From assembly GCA_009785705.1 (NCBI GenBank), contig WQVS01000073.1:1-8023 (forward strand): a stretch of 8,023 nucleotides of DNA. Reading direction: 5' to 3'. Made by a program: the position numbers and the translations under genes. How positions within the stretch are numbered: position 1 is the first letter of the stretch; each line of letters begins with the position of its first letter. The DNA comes from Coriobacteriia bacterium. Lineage in GTDB: Bacteria; Actinomycetota; Coriobacteriia; WRKU01; WQUG01. The notes beneath the pieces are model-generated. The model had not been told where the DNA came from. It saw nothing but the letters and a program-made list of their open reading frames with translations, and made no database searches. Shown here piece by piece: positions 1 to 5,314 of the stretch.

Positions 1-100
1 AGATACCCAGACTCTGCGTCGCTCTGATTATTTGAAATGGACACCTAGTTGACTAGGCTTACCATTCCAAATAATCAGGGCTCTTTGATTCTGAATATCT
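1..100. repeat. Large nested imperfect palindrome at the window edge
   Basis: Seen directly: positions 21-40 pair with 62-81 over 20 bp, with one A-C mismatch (35/67) and one T-G wobble (23/79). Inside is a second perfect 5-bp hairpin (CCTAG 44-48, CTAGG 53-57, loop TTGA). Outside, positions 1-10 pair with 91-100 at 8 of 10 places, leaving an unpaired internal loop (11-20 against 82-90). Three of the four imperfect pairs (6/95, 7/94, 35/67) become G-U wobbles if the minus strand is transcribed; the fourth (23/79) is a G-U only on the plus strand. There is no clean T-tract, so it is not an ordinary intrinsic terminator. It could be a small palindromic mobile repeat, a structured RNA or the end of a larger element cut by the window edge. 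Its identity is unknown. Confidence 0.6.
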
Positions 101-113
101 GGAACGCTCTAAG
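85..113 (+). promoter_or_regulatory. Possible sigma-A promoter for the membrane-protein/reductase unit
   Basis: TTGATT (85-90) and TCTAAG (108-113) are separated by 17 bp, each matching 4 of 6 consensus bases. Transcription would begin near 120 and leave a short leader containing AAGGGG (126-131) before the ATG at 139. The -35 overlaps the outer arm of the palindrome at 1-100. The match is weak and the call is tentative. Confidence 0.3.
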
Positions 114-138
114 TCGTGATGTAGTAAGGGGTTGATGA

Positions 139-732
139 ATGAGGGCGCAAGGAAGGCTATTCCTTCTACTGACTGAAGCCTCTATTCCTCAGTCTCTTGC
201 GGGCAGTCGCATTAATGCAAAACTACAGGAAGGAAAGTCTGTGCTGAAGCAGCCTGTTCAGGAATGGGAGAGTCTTGTTGGTGACCGCTATCTTAAGTTT
301 AAATGTGAGCATGAAAAGGGCCTTACCTATACGCTTACTGTTGATGGGATAGCTCACACAGTTAAGGGTGGATTTCTCTCTATGATGTTTGGCTTTGATG
401 AAATCTTTGTCCATGATGGTAAAGATATGCGTCTTGTTACCGCAAAGACGGGTGTTGATATTGTCTATGATGGACAGCTTCTTATTGCAGACAAGCCTTA
501 CTACCCTCGACCTGCTTGGGTTTGGGTATTTGTTGTTCTGTGTCTCTCTTTGGTATTTTTAGCTGGTATGTTGGGTGGCTTTTTTGGCTTTATCGGAGCT
601 GCGGCCTGTATGGCAGTTTCTAAGACGGGATTATCCGTTTTGCTGCGCATTTTACTGTGCCTAGCCATTTCAACTGCAGTGTGGTTTGCAGTTATTTTTG
701 CAGGGGTGACCCTGAACGCCTTCGTATTTTAG
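139..732 (+). CDS. Unrecognised membrane protein: soluble N-terminal domain plus C-terminal membrane segments
   Basis: I do not recognise the family. Residues about 36-120 look like a soluble beta-rich domain (short alternating strands, many Gly and Asp), and residues about 126-192 are strongly hydrophobic, probably two or three membrane helices with a break near Lys162. There is no signal peptide in front of the soluble part, so that domain may be cytoplasmic with the protein held at its C-terminus. The start is uncertain. ATG 139 has AAGGGG 7 nt upstream. GTG 241 (residue 35) has a stronger AGGAAGGA (227-234) 6 nt upstream and would remove a poorly structured N-terminus, giving 163 residues. 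The stop is 15 nt before the aldo/keto reductase start, which suggests co-transcription. No function is proposed. Confidence 0.7.
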   Translation: MRAQGRLFLLLTEASIPQSLAGSRINAKLQEGKSVLKQPVQEWESLVGDRYLKFKCEHEKGLTYTLTVDGIAHTVKGGFLSMMFGFDEIFVHDGKDMRLVTAKTGVDIVYDGQLLIADKPYYPRPAWVWVFVVLCLSLVFLAGMLGGFFGFIGAAACMAVSKTGLSVLLRILLCLAISTAVWFAVIFAGVTLNAFVF

Positions 733-747
733 ATTAGGAGACTATCA

Positions 748-1971
748 GTGATATATCGCAACATGCCCCACAAAGATGGAAAAGGTGGCGAAAAACTCTC
801 ACTACTAGCTTTTGGCATAATGCGTCTGCCTGTCACAAAGACAGAAGCAGGTGCAGAAGATATTGACGTGGAGCTATCCACAGAACTCATAGATCATGCT
901 TTGGCTAATGGGGTCACTTACTTCGATACTGCATGGCCCTATCACGAAGGCCAGTCCGAACCCTTTTTGGGCGAGGCATTGGTAAGTCGTCATCCCCGTG
1001 ATAGCTTCTATCTGGCAACAAAGCTTCCCGTATGGGAGGTTGATACTCCGGCAGATGCTGATATAGTTTTTGCAAAACAGCTTGCGAAGTTACGCACAGA
1101 TTACGTAGATTTCTACCTAATGCACGCCTTAGATGGTGAGCGCTTTGACCATCTTATTGAGTCTGGTCTACTACAGTGGGCTATTGACTTGCAGAGAGCT
1201 GGCAAGATTGGGCGACTTGGTTTCTCATTCCACGGAACAATTGACGACTTAAGACGCATTATTGCAGCGCATGATTGGGACTTTGGACAACTCCAACTGA
1301 ACTATCTTGACTGGGAACTGCAAAAAGCAGGACAGGCTTACCAGATGTTCACTGATGCTGGTATTCCTGTCATGGTTATGGAGCCTGTACGCGGTGGCAA
1401 GCTGGCCTCGCTTACCCCGGCGGCAGAAAAGCTGCTAAAGGATGTGCAGCCTGACAAATCGATAGCTTCATGGGCCTTCCGCTTTGCAGGAGGGTTGCCT
1501 AATGTGGTAACGATACTCTCAGGCATGAGCATGCTCGACCAATTAAAAGATAATCTGGCTACCTTCAGCGCGGTGGAGTCTGACCTGGCACTCACAGACA
1601 GTGAACAAGAAACGCTTGATGCTGCTTTAGACGCATCAATGCTAGCGGCAGCAATACCTTGCACGGCCTGTAAATACTGTATGCCTTGTCCTTATGGAGT
1701 AGACATTGCAGGAGTATTTGGCTCATACAACGCCTTCAAGATGGGCGGGTCAGATTTTGGCTATATGATGGGACTTAAGGCCTTGGGTGATGATGCTTTA
1801 GCAGATTCCTGTATCGGGTGCGGAGAGTGTGCTCCTCTTTGCCCTCAGCAGATTGACATCCCTGTGGAAATGGAAAAAATAGCAACAGAAACGGCAGAAA
1901 AGTTAAGCGTGGATGAACAAAGGGCAGAGCGAGCTGACCTTATGGCGCAACGCGAAGAGGATGGAGAGTAG
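748..1971 (+). CDS. Aldo/keto reductase with C-terminal double [4Fe-4S] ferredoxin-like domain
   Basis: A 407-residue cytoplasmic oxidoreductase of the aldo/keto reductase TIM-barrel superfamily. The N-terminal barrel spans about residues 1-295. The usual catalytic tetrad is visible: Asp60 and Tyr65 (YFDTAWPY), Lys92 (ATKLP) and His126 (LMHAL). Residues about 300-375 carry two cysteine clusters: C305-C308-C311-C314 followed by Pro, and C355-C358-C361-C365 followed by Pro. These are typical of the aldo/keto reductase subfamily of anaerobes that carries a 4Fe-4S dicluster domain. Two clusters imply electron transfer to or from a ferredoxin or flavodoxin-like partner; the substrate cannot be deduced. 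The start is GTG 748, with AGGAG at 736-740, 7 nt upstream. It sits 15 nt after the membrane-protein gene and probably shares its transcript. The highly charged C-terminus is unremarkable. Confidence 0.93.
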   Translation: MIYRNMPHKDGKGGEKLSLLAFGIMRLPVTKTEAGAEDIDVELSTELIDHALANGVTYFDTAWPYHEGQSEPFLGEALVSRHPRDSFYLATKLPVWEVDTPADADIVFAKQLAKLRTDYVDFYLMHALDGERFDHLIESGLLQWAIDLQRAGKIGRLGFSFHGTIDDLRRIIAAHDWDFGQLQLNYLDWELQKAGQAYQMFTDAGIPVMVMEPVRGGKLASLTPAAEKLLKDVQPDKSIASWAFRFAGGLPNVVTILSGMSMLDQLKDNLATFSAVESDLALTDSEQETLDAALDASMLAAAIPCTACKYCMPCPYGVDIAGVFGSYNAFKMGGSDFGYMMGLKALGDDALADSCIGCGECAPLCPQQIDIPVEMEKIATETAEKLSVDEQRAERADLMAQREEDGE

Positions 1972-1979
1972 CTCGAGAA

Positions 1980-2010
1980 GAAAAAAGCTCAGGTGTCGCT
2001 CTTTTCATTT
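1980..2010 (+). terminator. Weak candidate terminator after the aldo/keto reductase
   Basis: Arms 1980-1988 and 1998-2006 pair over 9 positions with one A-C mismatch, around a 9-nt loop, and are followed by ATTTTCC. The stem is A-T rich and the T-tract is broken, so termination would be inefficient. It is placed sensibly, 9 nt after the stop codon and upstream of the rplS promoter. Confidence 0.3.
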
Positions 2011-2025
2011 TCCTGGAGTTACCCA

Positions 2026-2055
2026 TTGCGGGTGAGTCTGTGATTGGGGTATACT
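2026..2055 (+). promoter_or_regulatory. Promoter of rplS
   Basis: TTGCGG (2026-2031) and TATACT (2050-2055) are separated by 18 bp. The -10 matches 5 of 6 consensus bases and the -35 matches 4 of 6. Transcription would start near 2062, giving a leader of about 60 nt before the rplS ATG at 2123. This separates rplS from the reductase unit upstream. The call is from consensus only. Confidence 0.6.
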
Positions 2056-2080
2056 AGTCAATCGTGTCTTTTAGACTCAC
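2032..2080. promoter_or_regulatory. 8-bp perfect inverted repeat bracketing the rplS -10 element
   Basis: GTGAGTCT (2032-2039) lies in the -35/-10 spacer and its exact complement AGACTCAC (2073-2080) lies in the early leader. Arm starts are 41 bp apart, close to four helical turns. A transcript starting near 2062 would contain only the right arm, so any role would be at the DNA level (a split operator), unless transcription also enters from upstream. The right arm can alternatively form a 4-bp hairpin with GTCT at 2066-2069. It may be chance. Confidence 0.3.
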
Positions 2081-2122
2081 TTATTTAAGCATATGAACGT
2101 ATAGAGAGAAGGATTTAGGATT

Positions 2123-2467
2123 ATGGATGTCATTCGCGCTTTGGAACAGCAGCAGATTAGAGATGACTTGGCTCCGTTTCAGGTTGGCGATAATGTAAAG
2201 GTGCACTACAAGATTATCGAAGGTAGTCGTGAGCGTATCCAGATTTTTGAGGGTCGTGTGATTCGTCGTCATGGTGCGATGAACCGTGAAACTTTTACTG
2301 TGCGTAAAATCAGCTTCGGTGTTGGTGTAGAACGTACTTTCCCAGTGAGCTCACCGAAAATCGAAAAGGTAGAGATTGTTAGCCGTGGTAAGGTTAGCAG
2401 ATCGAAGCTTTACTTCTTGCGAGATAAGACTGGTAAAGCTGCACGCCTTAAAGAGCAAAAATTCTAA
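2123..2467 (+). CDS. rplS: Large ribosomal subunit protein L19 (bL19)
   Basis: A 114-residue protein of normal family length. L19 binds 23S rRNA of the 50S subunit at the interface with the 30S subunit, where it takes part in inter-subunit bridging. Recognisable family sequence includes VGDNVKVHYKI (residues 21-31), ERIQIFEGRVIRR (37-49), ETFTVRKISFGVGVERTFP (56-74) and the C-terminal SKLYFLRDKTGKAARLKE. The ATG start has GAGAAGGA (2106-2113) 9 nt upstream. It has its own promoter at 2026-2055, and a strong terminator-like hairpin follows 64 nt after the stop. rnhB comes next, a frequent neighbour of rplS in bacteria. The usual upstream partners (trmD, rimM, rpsP) are absent here. Confidence 0.97.
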   Translation: MDVIRALEQQQIRDDLAPFQVGDNVKVHYKIIEGSRERIQIFEGRVIRRHGAMNRETFTVRKISFGVGVERTFPVSSPKIEKVEIVSRGKVSRSKLYFLRDKTGKAARLKEQKF

Positions 2468-2482
2468 TAGCAGCTGCGTCTG

Positions 2483-3166
2483 TTGGCATTTGCTGGCAAG
2501 CTAAGCAAACCCTTGTCTTCGGATAAAAATCAAAAGCGTCTCTGCGATGTAGAGGCGCTTTTTGCGTATGAAAAGCAGTTATATGCTGAGGGTGCGCGTG
2601 TAGTTGTTGGTATTGATGAGGTTGGCAGAGGGCCTGTCGCTGGTCCTGTCACCGCTGCTGCGGTTGTATTGGGGGCGGACTGGCAGCCTGTGACCGGATT
2701 GAACGATTCTAAGTTATTAAGTCCTGCAAGGCGCGAGGAGATTGCAGCCCAATTGGTGGAGTCTGTCCAGGCCTACCATGTTGCCCACGTTGATGCGGAC
2801 TTTATTGATGAAAAGGGCATCATGCCTGCTTTGCGACTTGCTATGCAGCGTGCTGTCGAGGGGTTGAACTCTGCTCAGGCTGACGCTATTCTCATTGATG
2901 GGCTTCCTTTGGGACTCTTTGAGCAGGAGGAAGCTATAGTAAAGGGTGACTCAAAGATTGCCTGCATCGCGGCTGCTTCGGTTCTTGCAAAGGTGGCACG
3001 TGATGCCCTGATGGTTGAGGCTAGTCAGGACTATCCTGCTTATGGCTTTGATTCAAATAAGGGCTATGCTTCTGCGGCGCATCGGCAAGCAATAGCTGAA
3101 TATGGATTGACCCCTTTGCATCGACGTAGTTTTTGTCACAATTTCTTGCAAGAATCTTTATTTTAG
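2483..3166 (+). CDS. rnhB: Ribonuclease HII
   Basis: RNase HII cuts RNA in RNA-DNA hybrids and starts removal of single ribonucleotides from DNA. Family landmarks are clear: GIDEVGRGPVAGP with catalytic Asp45-Glu46, Asp139 in ILIDG, Asp156 in GDSK completing the DEDD set, the IAAASVLAKVARD helix, and YGFDSNKGY followed by His200. The length, 227 residues, is normal. The start is doubtful: the frame opens just after the rplS stop and contains no ATG or GTG before the conserved core, only TTG 2483 and TTG 2513, neither with a recognisable ribosome binding site. I keep TTG 2483, 15 nt after the rplS stop. Residues about 17-27 are encoded by a terminator-like hairpin (2532-2563), so transcription from the rplS promoter may be attenuated and translation may depend on coupling to rplS. 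Confidence 0.93.
   Translation: MAFAGKLSKPLSSDKNQKRLCDVEALFAYEKQLYAEGARVVVGIDEVGRGPVAGPVTAAAVVLGADWQPVTGLNDSKLLSPARREEIAAQLVESVQAYHVAHVDADFIDEKGIMPALRLAMQRAVEGLNSAQADAILIDGLPLGLFEQEEAIVKGDSKIACIAAASVLAKVARDALMVEASQDYPAYGFDSNKGYASAAHRQAIAEYGLTPLHRRSFCHNFLQESLF
2532..2563 (+). terminator. Intrinsic terminator-like hairpin inside the rnhB 5' coding region
   Basis: Arms AAAAGCGTCTCT (2532-2543) and AGAGGCGCTTTT (2551-2562) pair over 12 bp with a single G-U, closing a 7-nt loop, followed by a run of five T (2559-2563). This is the standard form of a Rho-independent terminator. It would end the rplS transcript, yet the sequence also encodes the conserved approach to the RNase HII core (residues about 17-27), since no start codon exists between the hairpin and the GIDEVGRG motif. 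It therefore probably acts as a partial terminator or attenuator between rplS and rnhB. Confidence 0.65.
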
Positions 3167-3210
3167 TATTTTCGTGGGCTTCTTTTGCTCACCCCTGTCT
3201 AGCTGCGAGT

Positions 3211-3293
3211 TTAACCGCTGCTTAACGCTGGCTTAGCCTAGATTTAGCTCTCCTTTAACACAGACTTAACCAGAGCTTTATCATCTTTTAATC
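3211..3293 (+). promoter_or_regulatory. Array of YTTARC repeats at exact 11-bp spacing (putative OmpR/PhoB-type operator)
   Basis: TTAAC begins at 3211, 3222, 3255 and 3266, and TTAGC at 3233 and 3244: six units at a strict 11-bp period, each preceded by C or T. Two weaker units keep the phase (TTTAT at 3277, TTAAT at 3288). The intervening 5-6 bases differ, so this is not a simple tandem duplication; only the pentamer is held. Head-to-tail sites one helical turn apart are the known binding pattern of OmpR/PhoB-family winged-helix response regulators, and the Bacillus PhoP box consists of TTAACA-like units about 11 bp apart. The array lies directly upstream of yraN-comM-dprA and overlaps the candidate promoter. 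The regulator identity is inference. Confidence 0.7.
3255..3284 (+). promoter_or_regulatory. Candidate promoter of the yraN-comM-dprA operon, embedded in the repeat array
   Basis: TTAACA (3255-3260) as -35 and TATCAT (3279-3284) as -10 are 18 bp apart, each matching 5 of 6 consensus bases. A start near 3291 would place the repeats at 3255 and 3266 at about -36 and -25, the region of the core PhoP box in activated Bacillus promoters. An alternative -10, also TATCAT, lies at 3303-3308 without a good -35; in that case the array would replace the -35 as at PhoB-activated promoters, but the leader would be only about 13 nt. Confidence 0.5.
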
Positions 3294-3315
3294 GTCTCTC
3301 GCTATCATGCATTGC

Positions 3316-3324
3316 GGAGGTGAT
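3316..3324 (+). promoter_or_regulatory. Near-perfect ribosome binding site fixing the yraN start
   Basis: GGAGGTGAT is fully complementary to the usual 16S rRNA 3' end and ends 3 nt before ATG 3328 (the GGAGG core ends 7 nt before it). This makes 3328 the start rather than the in-frame ATG at 3307, which lies upstream of the binding site. Confidence 0.85.
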
Positions 3325-3327
3325 TCT

Positions 3328-3762
3328 ATGGCTGTTACAGCTACCAAGCAAGAAGCAAGCACTGACAAGACTAAAAAGAGTAAAAGTACCTATCATGAGA
3401 AAAGGCGCCTGCTGGGTCAGCGCGGGGAAGAGATAGCCTGCGAATTTCTGGTACGGCATGACATGAAGATTGTTGACAGAAATTGGCGTTGCAGTTATGG
3501 CGAGGCAGATGTTATTGCTTTGGATGGGCGCACTCTCGTCTTTTGTGAGGTAAAAACGCGCAAGGGGACTGGCTATGGTAGTCCTGTGGAAGCGGTTACC
3601 TTTAAGAAGCGACAGCGCTATTACAAGTTGATTGGTTTGTATAGACGTCGCTGCAAGGTTCCCCACAGTTCGGTTCGCTTTGATGTTATCGGTATTCTTG
3701 TTGATGAGGCTAGAAAGAAAGCTAAGCTTCAATATGTGCGTGATGCATATGCCAATTGCTGA
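3328..3762 (+). CDS. yraN: YraN family (UPF0102) endonuclease-like protein
   Basis: A 144-residue protein of the YraN/UPF0102 family, which has a restriction-endonuclease-like fold of unproven function. Visible family motifs: GQRGEEIACEFL (30-41), the RNWR strand (51-54), GEADVIA (58-64; usually GEIDLIA), EVKTR (74-78) and VRFDVI (116-121). Glu59, Asp61, Glu74 and Lys76 form the expected D/E...ExK metal-binding pattern, so the active-site layout is intact. The first 20 residues are a Lys/Thr/Ser-rich tail. The start is fixed by the strong ribosome binding site just upstream. Members of this family often sit between rnhB and comM, as here. The gene overlaps the comM start by about 20 nt and is the first gene of the presumed DNA-uptake operon. 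Confidence 0.92.
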   Translation: MAVTATKQEASTDKTKKSKSTYHEKRRLLGQRGEEIACEFLVRHDMKIVDRNWRCSYGEADVIALDGRTLVFCEVKTRKGTGYGSPVEAVTFKKRQRYYKLIGLYRRRCKVPHSSVRFDVIGILVDEARKKAKLQYVRDAYANC

Positions 3763-5314
3763 ATTACTGAAAGAGCTTCCAAGTTCTGCAAAGGCCAGTC
3801 TTCGACGCTACAGCGAGGTAAGTGCTGCTAACATGCAGGGCGTTGAAGCAAAAAGTATCGGGGTGCAAGTACACCTAACAACAGGTCTTCCTGCCTTTCA
3901 CATTGTTGGCCTAGGTGATATCGCTGTGAAAGAATCACATCGAAGGGTGACGGCGGCATTGAAGAATAGTGGGTTTCGTGTTCCCGATGGAGTCATCACC
4001 GTTAATCTTGCTCCAGCATTGCTTAATAAATCAGGCACGGGCTTTGATTTGGCGATAGCGATGGGTATCTTGCAAGCGGACGGAGTGCTACATGCAAGTA
4101 GCTTCGACAATCATCTGCTTATCGGCGAGTTGGGTCTAGATGGTACGATTTCAAACATTAATGGGATGGTTGGCTTTGGAATGCTTGCTCAAAAACTAGG
4201 TAAGACCATTGTGTGTCCCGATGCTTCAGTCTTTGATGGGCTCCTAAACCTTAAGGCACTAGAACTCAAGCACCTTAGTGATGCACATCGCCTGTCGAGC
4301 CTTGTTGTGCAGCACAAATCAGTTGACTGTTCTGCAGGCAAAGACAGGAAAAATTATGCCTGTGGTGATTTCGCTGATGTTGTAGGTCAACAGCAGGCAG
4401 TTCGGGCATTAACTATTGCGGCTGCTGGACAACATAATGTCATGATGGTTGGACCACCAGGAACAGGGAAGACTATGTTGGCGTCTCGCTTGCCCAGCAT
4501 TCTTCCCAAATTAAGCTCTGAAGAGCTTATTGAATCTGCCCTTGTATTTTCTGTGGCAGGAGCATCATTTAATCAGCAACTACGAAGAAGGCCCTTCAGG
4601 GCCCCTCATCACAGTGCTACAACGGTGGCGGTAATCGGCGGAGGGAATCCCATTAAGCCAGGAGAAGTGTCTCTGGCGCATAACGGAGTACTCTTTTTGG
4701 ATGAGATGCCCCAATTTTCACGCAATACTTTGCAGTCTTTGCGTCAGCCTGTTGAAGATAGAAGGGTCTGTGTTGTTCGTGCTCAAGGATCTTTCGTCTT
4801 TCCTTCAAGCTTCATGTTGCTTGGCGCAGCTAACCCTTGTCCCTGCGGCTATTTGGGGGATAGGGATAAGAATTGTCGCTGTCTACCTAATCAGATAGAG
4901 CAGTATCAAAGCAGAATAGGTGGCCCCCTTATTGATCGCTTTGATTTGTTTGTGTCTGTGCCGCGACCTAATCCTGATTACTTTTTTGACAAGGGTGAAC
5001 ATAAACATCAGTCACTTAGTTCAGAAGAACTGTCTCAAAAGGTGTCGGCAGCACGAAAATTTGCAAGTCAGTATGGCAGAAGCTCTGTGCATGACTTGAG
5101 CAGGCAGCAACTCTGTGACCCAAGCCTTATTGATGAAAAGGCTTTGGGTCTTTTGCGCAGGGCAGCACACTCTCTTAAGCTATCAGGACGTTCAATGATA
5201 AGCACCTTGCGCTTGTCTCGGACAATCGCAGACTTAGATCTGTGCAGACGGGCGAACTGTTCTCACCTCAGTGAGGCACTTTCCTATAGGAAGACTTGGA
5301 GCAATCATGACTAA
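3743..5314 (+). CDS. comM: ComM/YifB family AAA+ ATPase (Mg-chelatase-like branch-migration helicase)
   Basis: ComM of Vibrio cholerae is a hexameric helicase that drives branch migration and helps integrate incoming DNA during natural transformation. Here, in 523 residues: an N-terminal Lon-S5-like ChlI domain (about 23-190, with GLPAFHIVGLGD and AVKES), Walker A GPPGTGKT (237-244), the RPFRAPHH motif, Walker B GVLFLDE (315-321), sensor Asn364 in GAANPCPCG, a four-cysteine cluster (C366, C368, C378, C380), Arg399 in IDRFD, and the C-terminal Mg-chelatase domain with LSRTIADL (491-498). All catalytic landmarks are intact. The start is uncertain: ATG 3734, 3743 and 3749 are in frame, none with a strong ribosome binding site, so translation is probably coupled to yraN, whose stop it overlaps. 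It has roughly 20 residues more than the family norm before YSEVSAANMQG. The frame is open upstream to 3632, but that part overlaps yraN and is not credible. Confidence 0.95.
   Translation: MHMPIAELLKELPSSAKASLRRYSEVSAANMQGVEAKSIGVQVHLTTGLPAFHIVGLGDIAVKESHRRVTAALKNSGFRVPDGVITVNLAPALLNKSGTGFDLAIAMGILQADGVLHASSFDNHLLIGELGLDGTISNINGMVGFGMLAQKLGKTIVCPDASVFDGLLNLKALELKHLSDAHRLSSLVVQHKSVDCSAGKDRKNYACGDFADVVGQQQAVRALTIAAAGQHNVMMVGPPGTGKTMLASRLPSILPKLSSEELIESALVFSVAGASFNQQLRRRPFRAPHHSATTVAVIGGGNPIKPGEVSLAHNGVLFLDEMPQFSRNTLQSLRQPVEDRRVCVVRAQGSFVFPSSFMLLGAANPCPCGYLGDRDKNCRCLPNQIEQYQSRIGGPLIDRFDLFVSVPRPNPDYFFDKGEHKHQSLSSEELSQKVSAARKFASQYGRSSVHDLSRQQLCDPSLIDEKALGLLRRAAHSLKLSGRSMISTLRLSRTIADLDLCRRANCSHLSEALSYRKTWSNHD

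Noticed and set aside
3174..3192. Hairpin just after rnhB as a terminator
   Set aside because: It has a 6-bp stem with one G-U and a 7-nt loop, but no T-tract on either strand.
3211..3271. Reading the 11-bp array as a CRISPR or simple satellite repeat
   Set aside because: Units are only 5-6 bp conserved with non-conserved 5-6 bp spacers, far below CRISPR size, and the spacers differ too much for a recent tandem duplication.
3307..3330. ATG 3307 as the yraN start
   Set aside because: The GGAGGTGAT ribosome binding site at 3316-3324 lies between it and ATG 3328, so 3328 is the start. The ATG at 3307 overlaps a possible -10 sequence.
3244..3732. Open frame of 162 codons on the minus strand opposite yraN
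   Set aside because: It lies entirely opposite yraN and the repeat array, its product resembles no family I know, and yraN carries intact motifs and a perfect ribosome binding site on the other strand.
3632..3742. Longer comM reading frame beginning at 3632
   Set aside because: The extra N-terminus is a shifted reading of yraN, has no ribosome binding site and is far longer than known ComM proteins before their conserved start.
4590..4603. Six-bp perfect hairpin (GGCCCT/AGGGCC) inside comM
   Set aside because: It coincides with codons for the conserved RPFRAPHH motif, so protein constraint explains it. The 2-nt loop is unfavourable.
5271..5306. dprA start at ATG 5271
   Set aside because: This lies within the conserved C-terminus of comM. 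ATG 5307 has GGAG at 5 nt and gives the usual short overlap.
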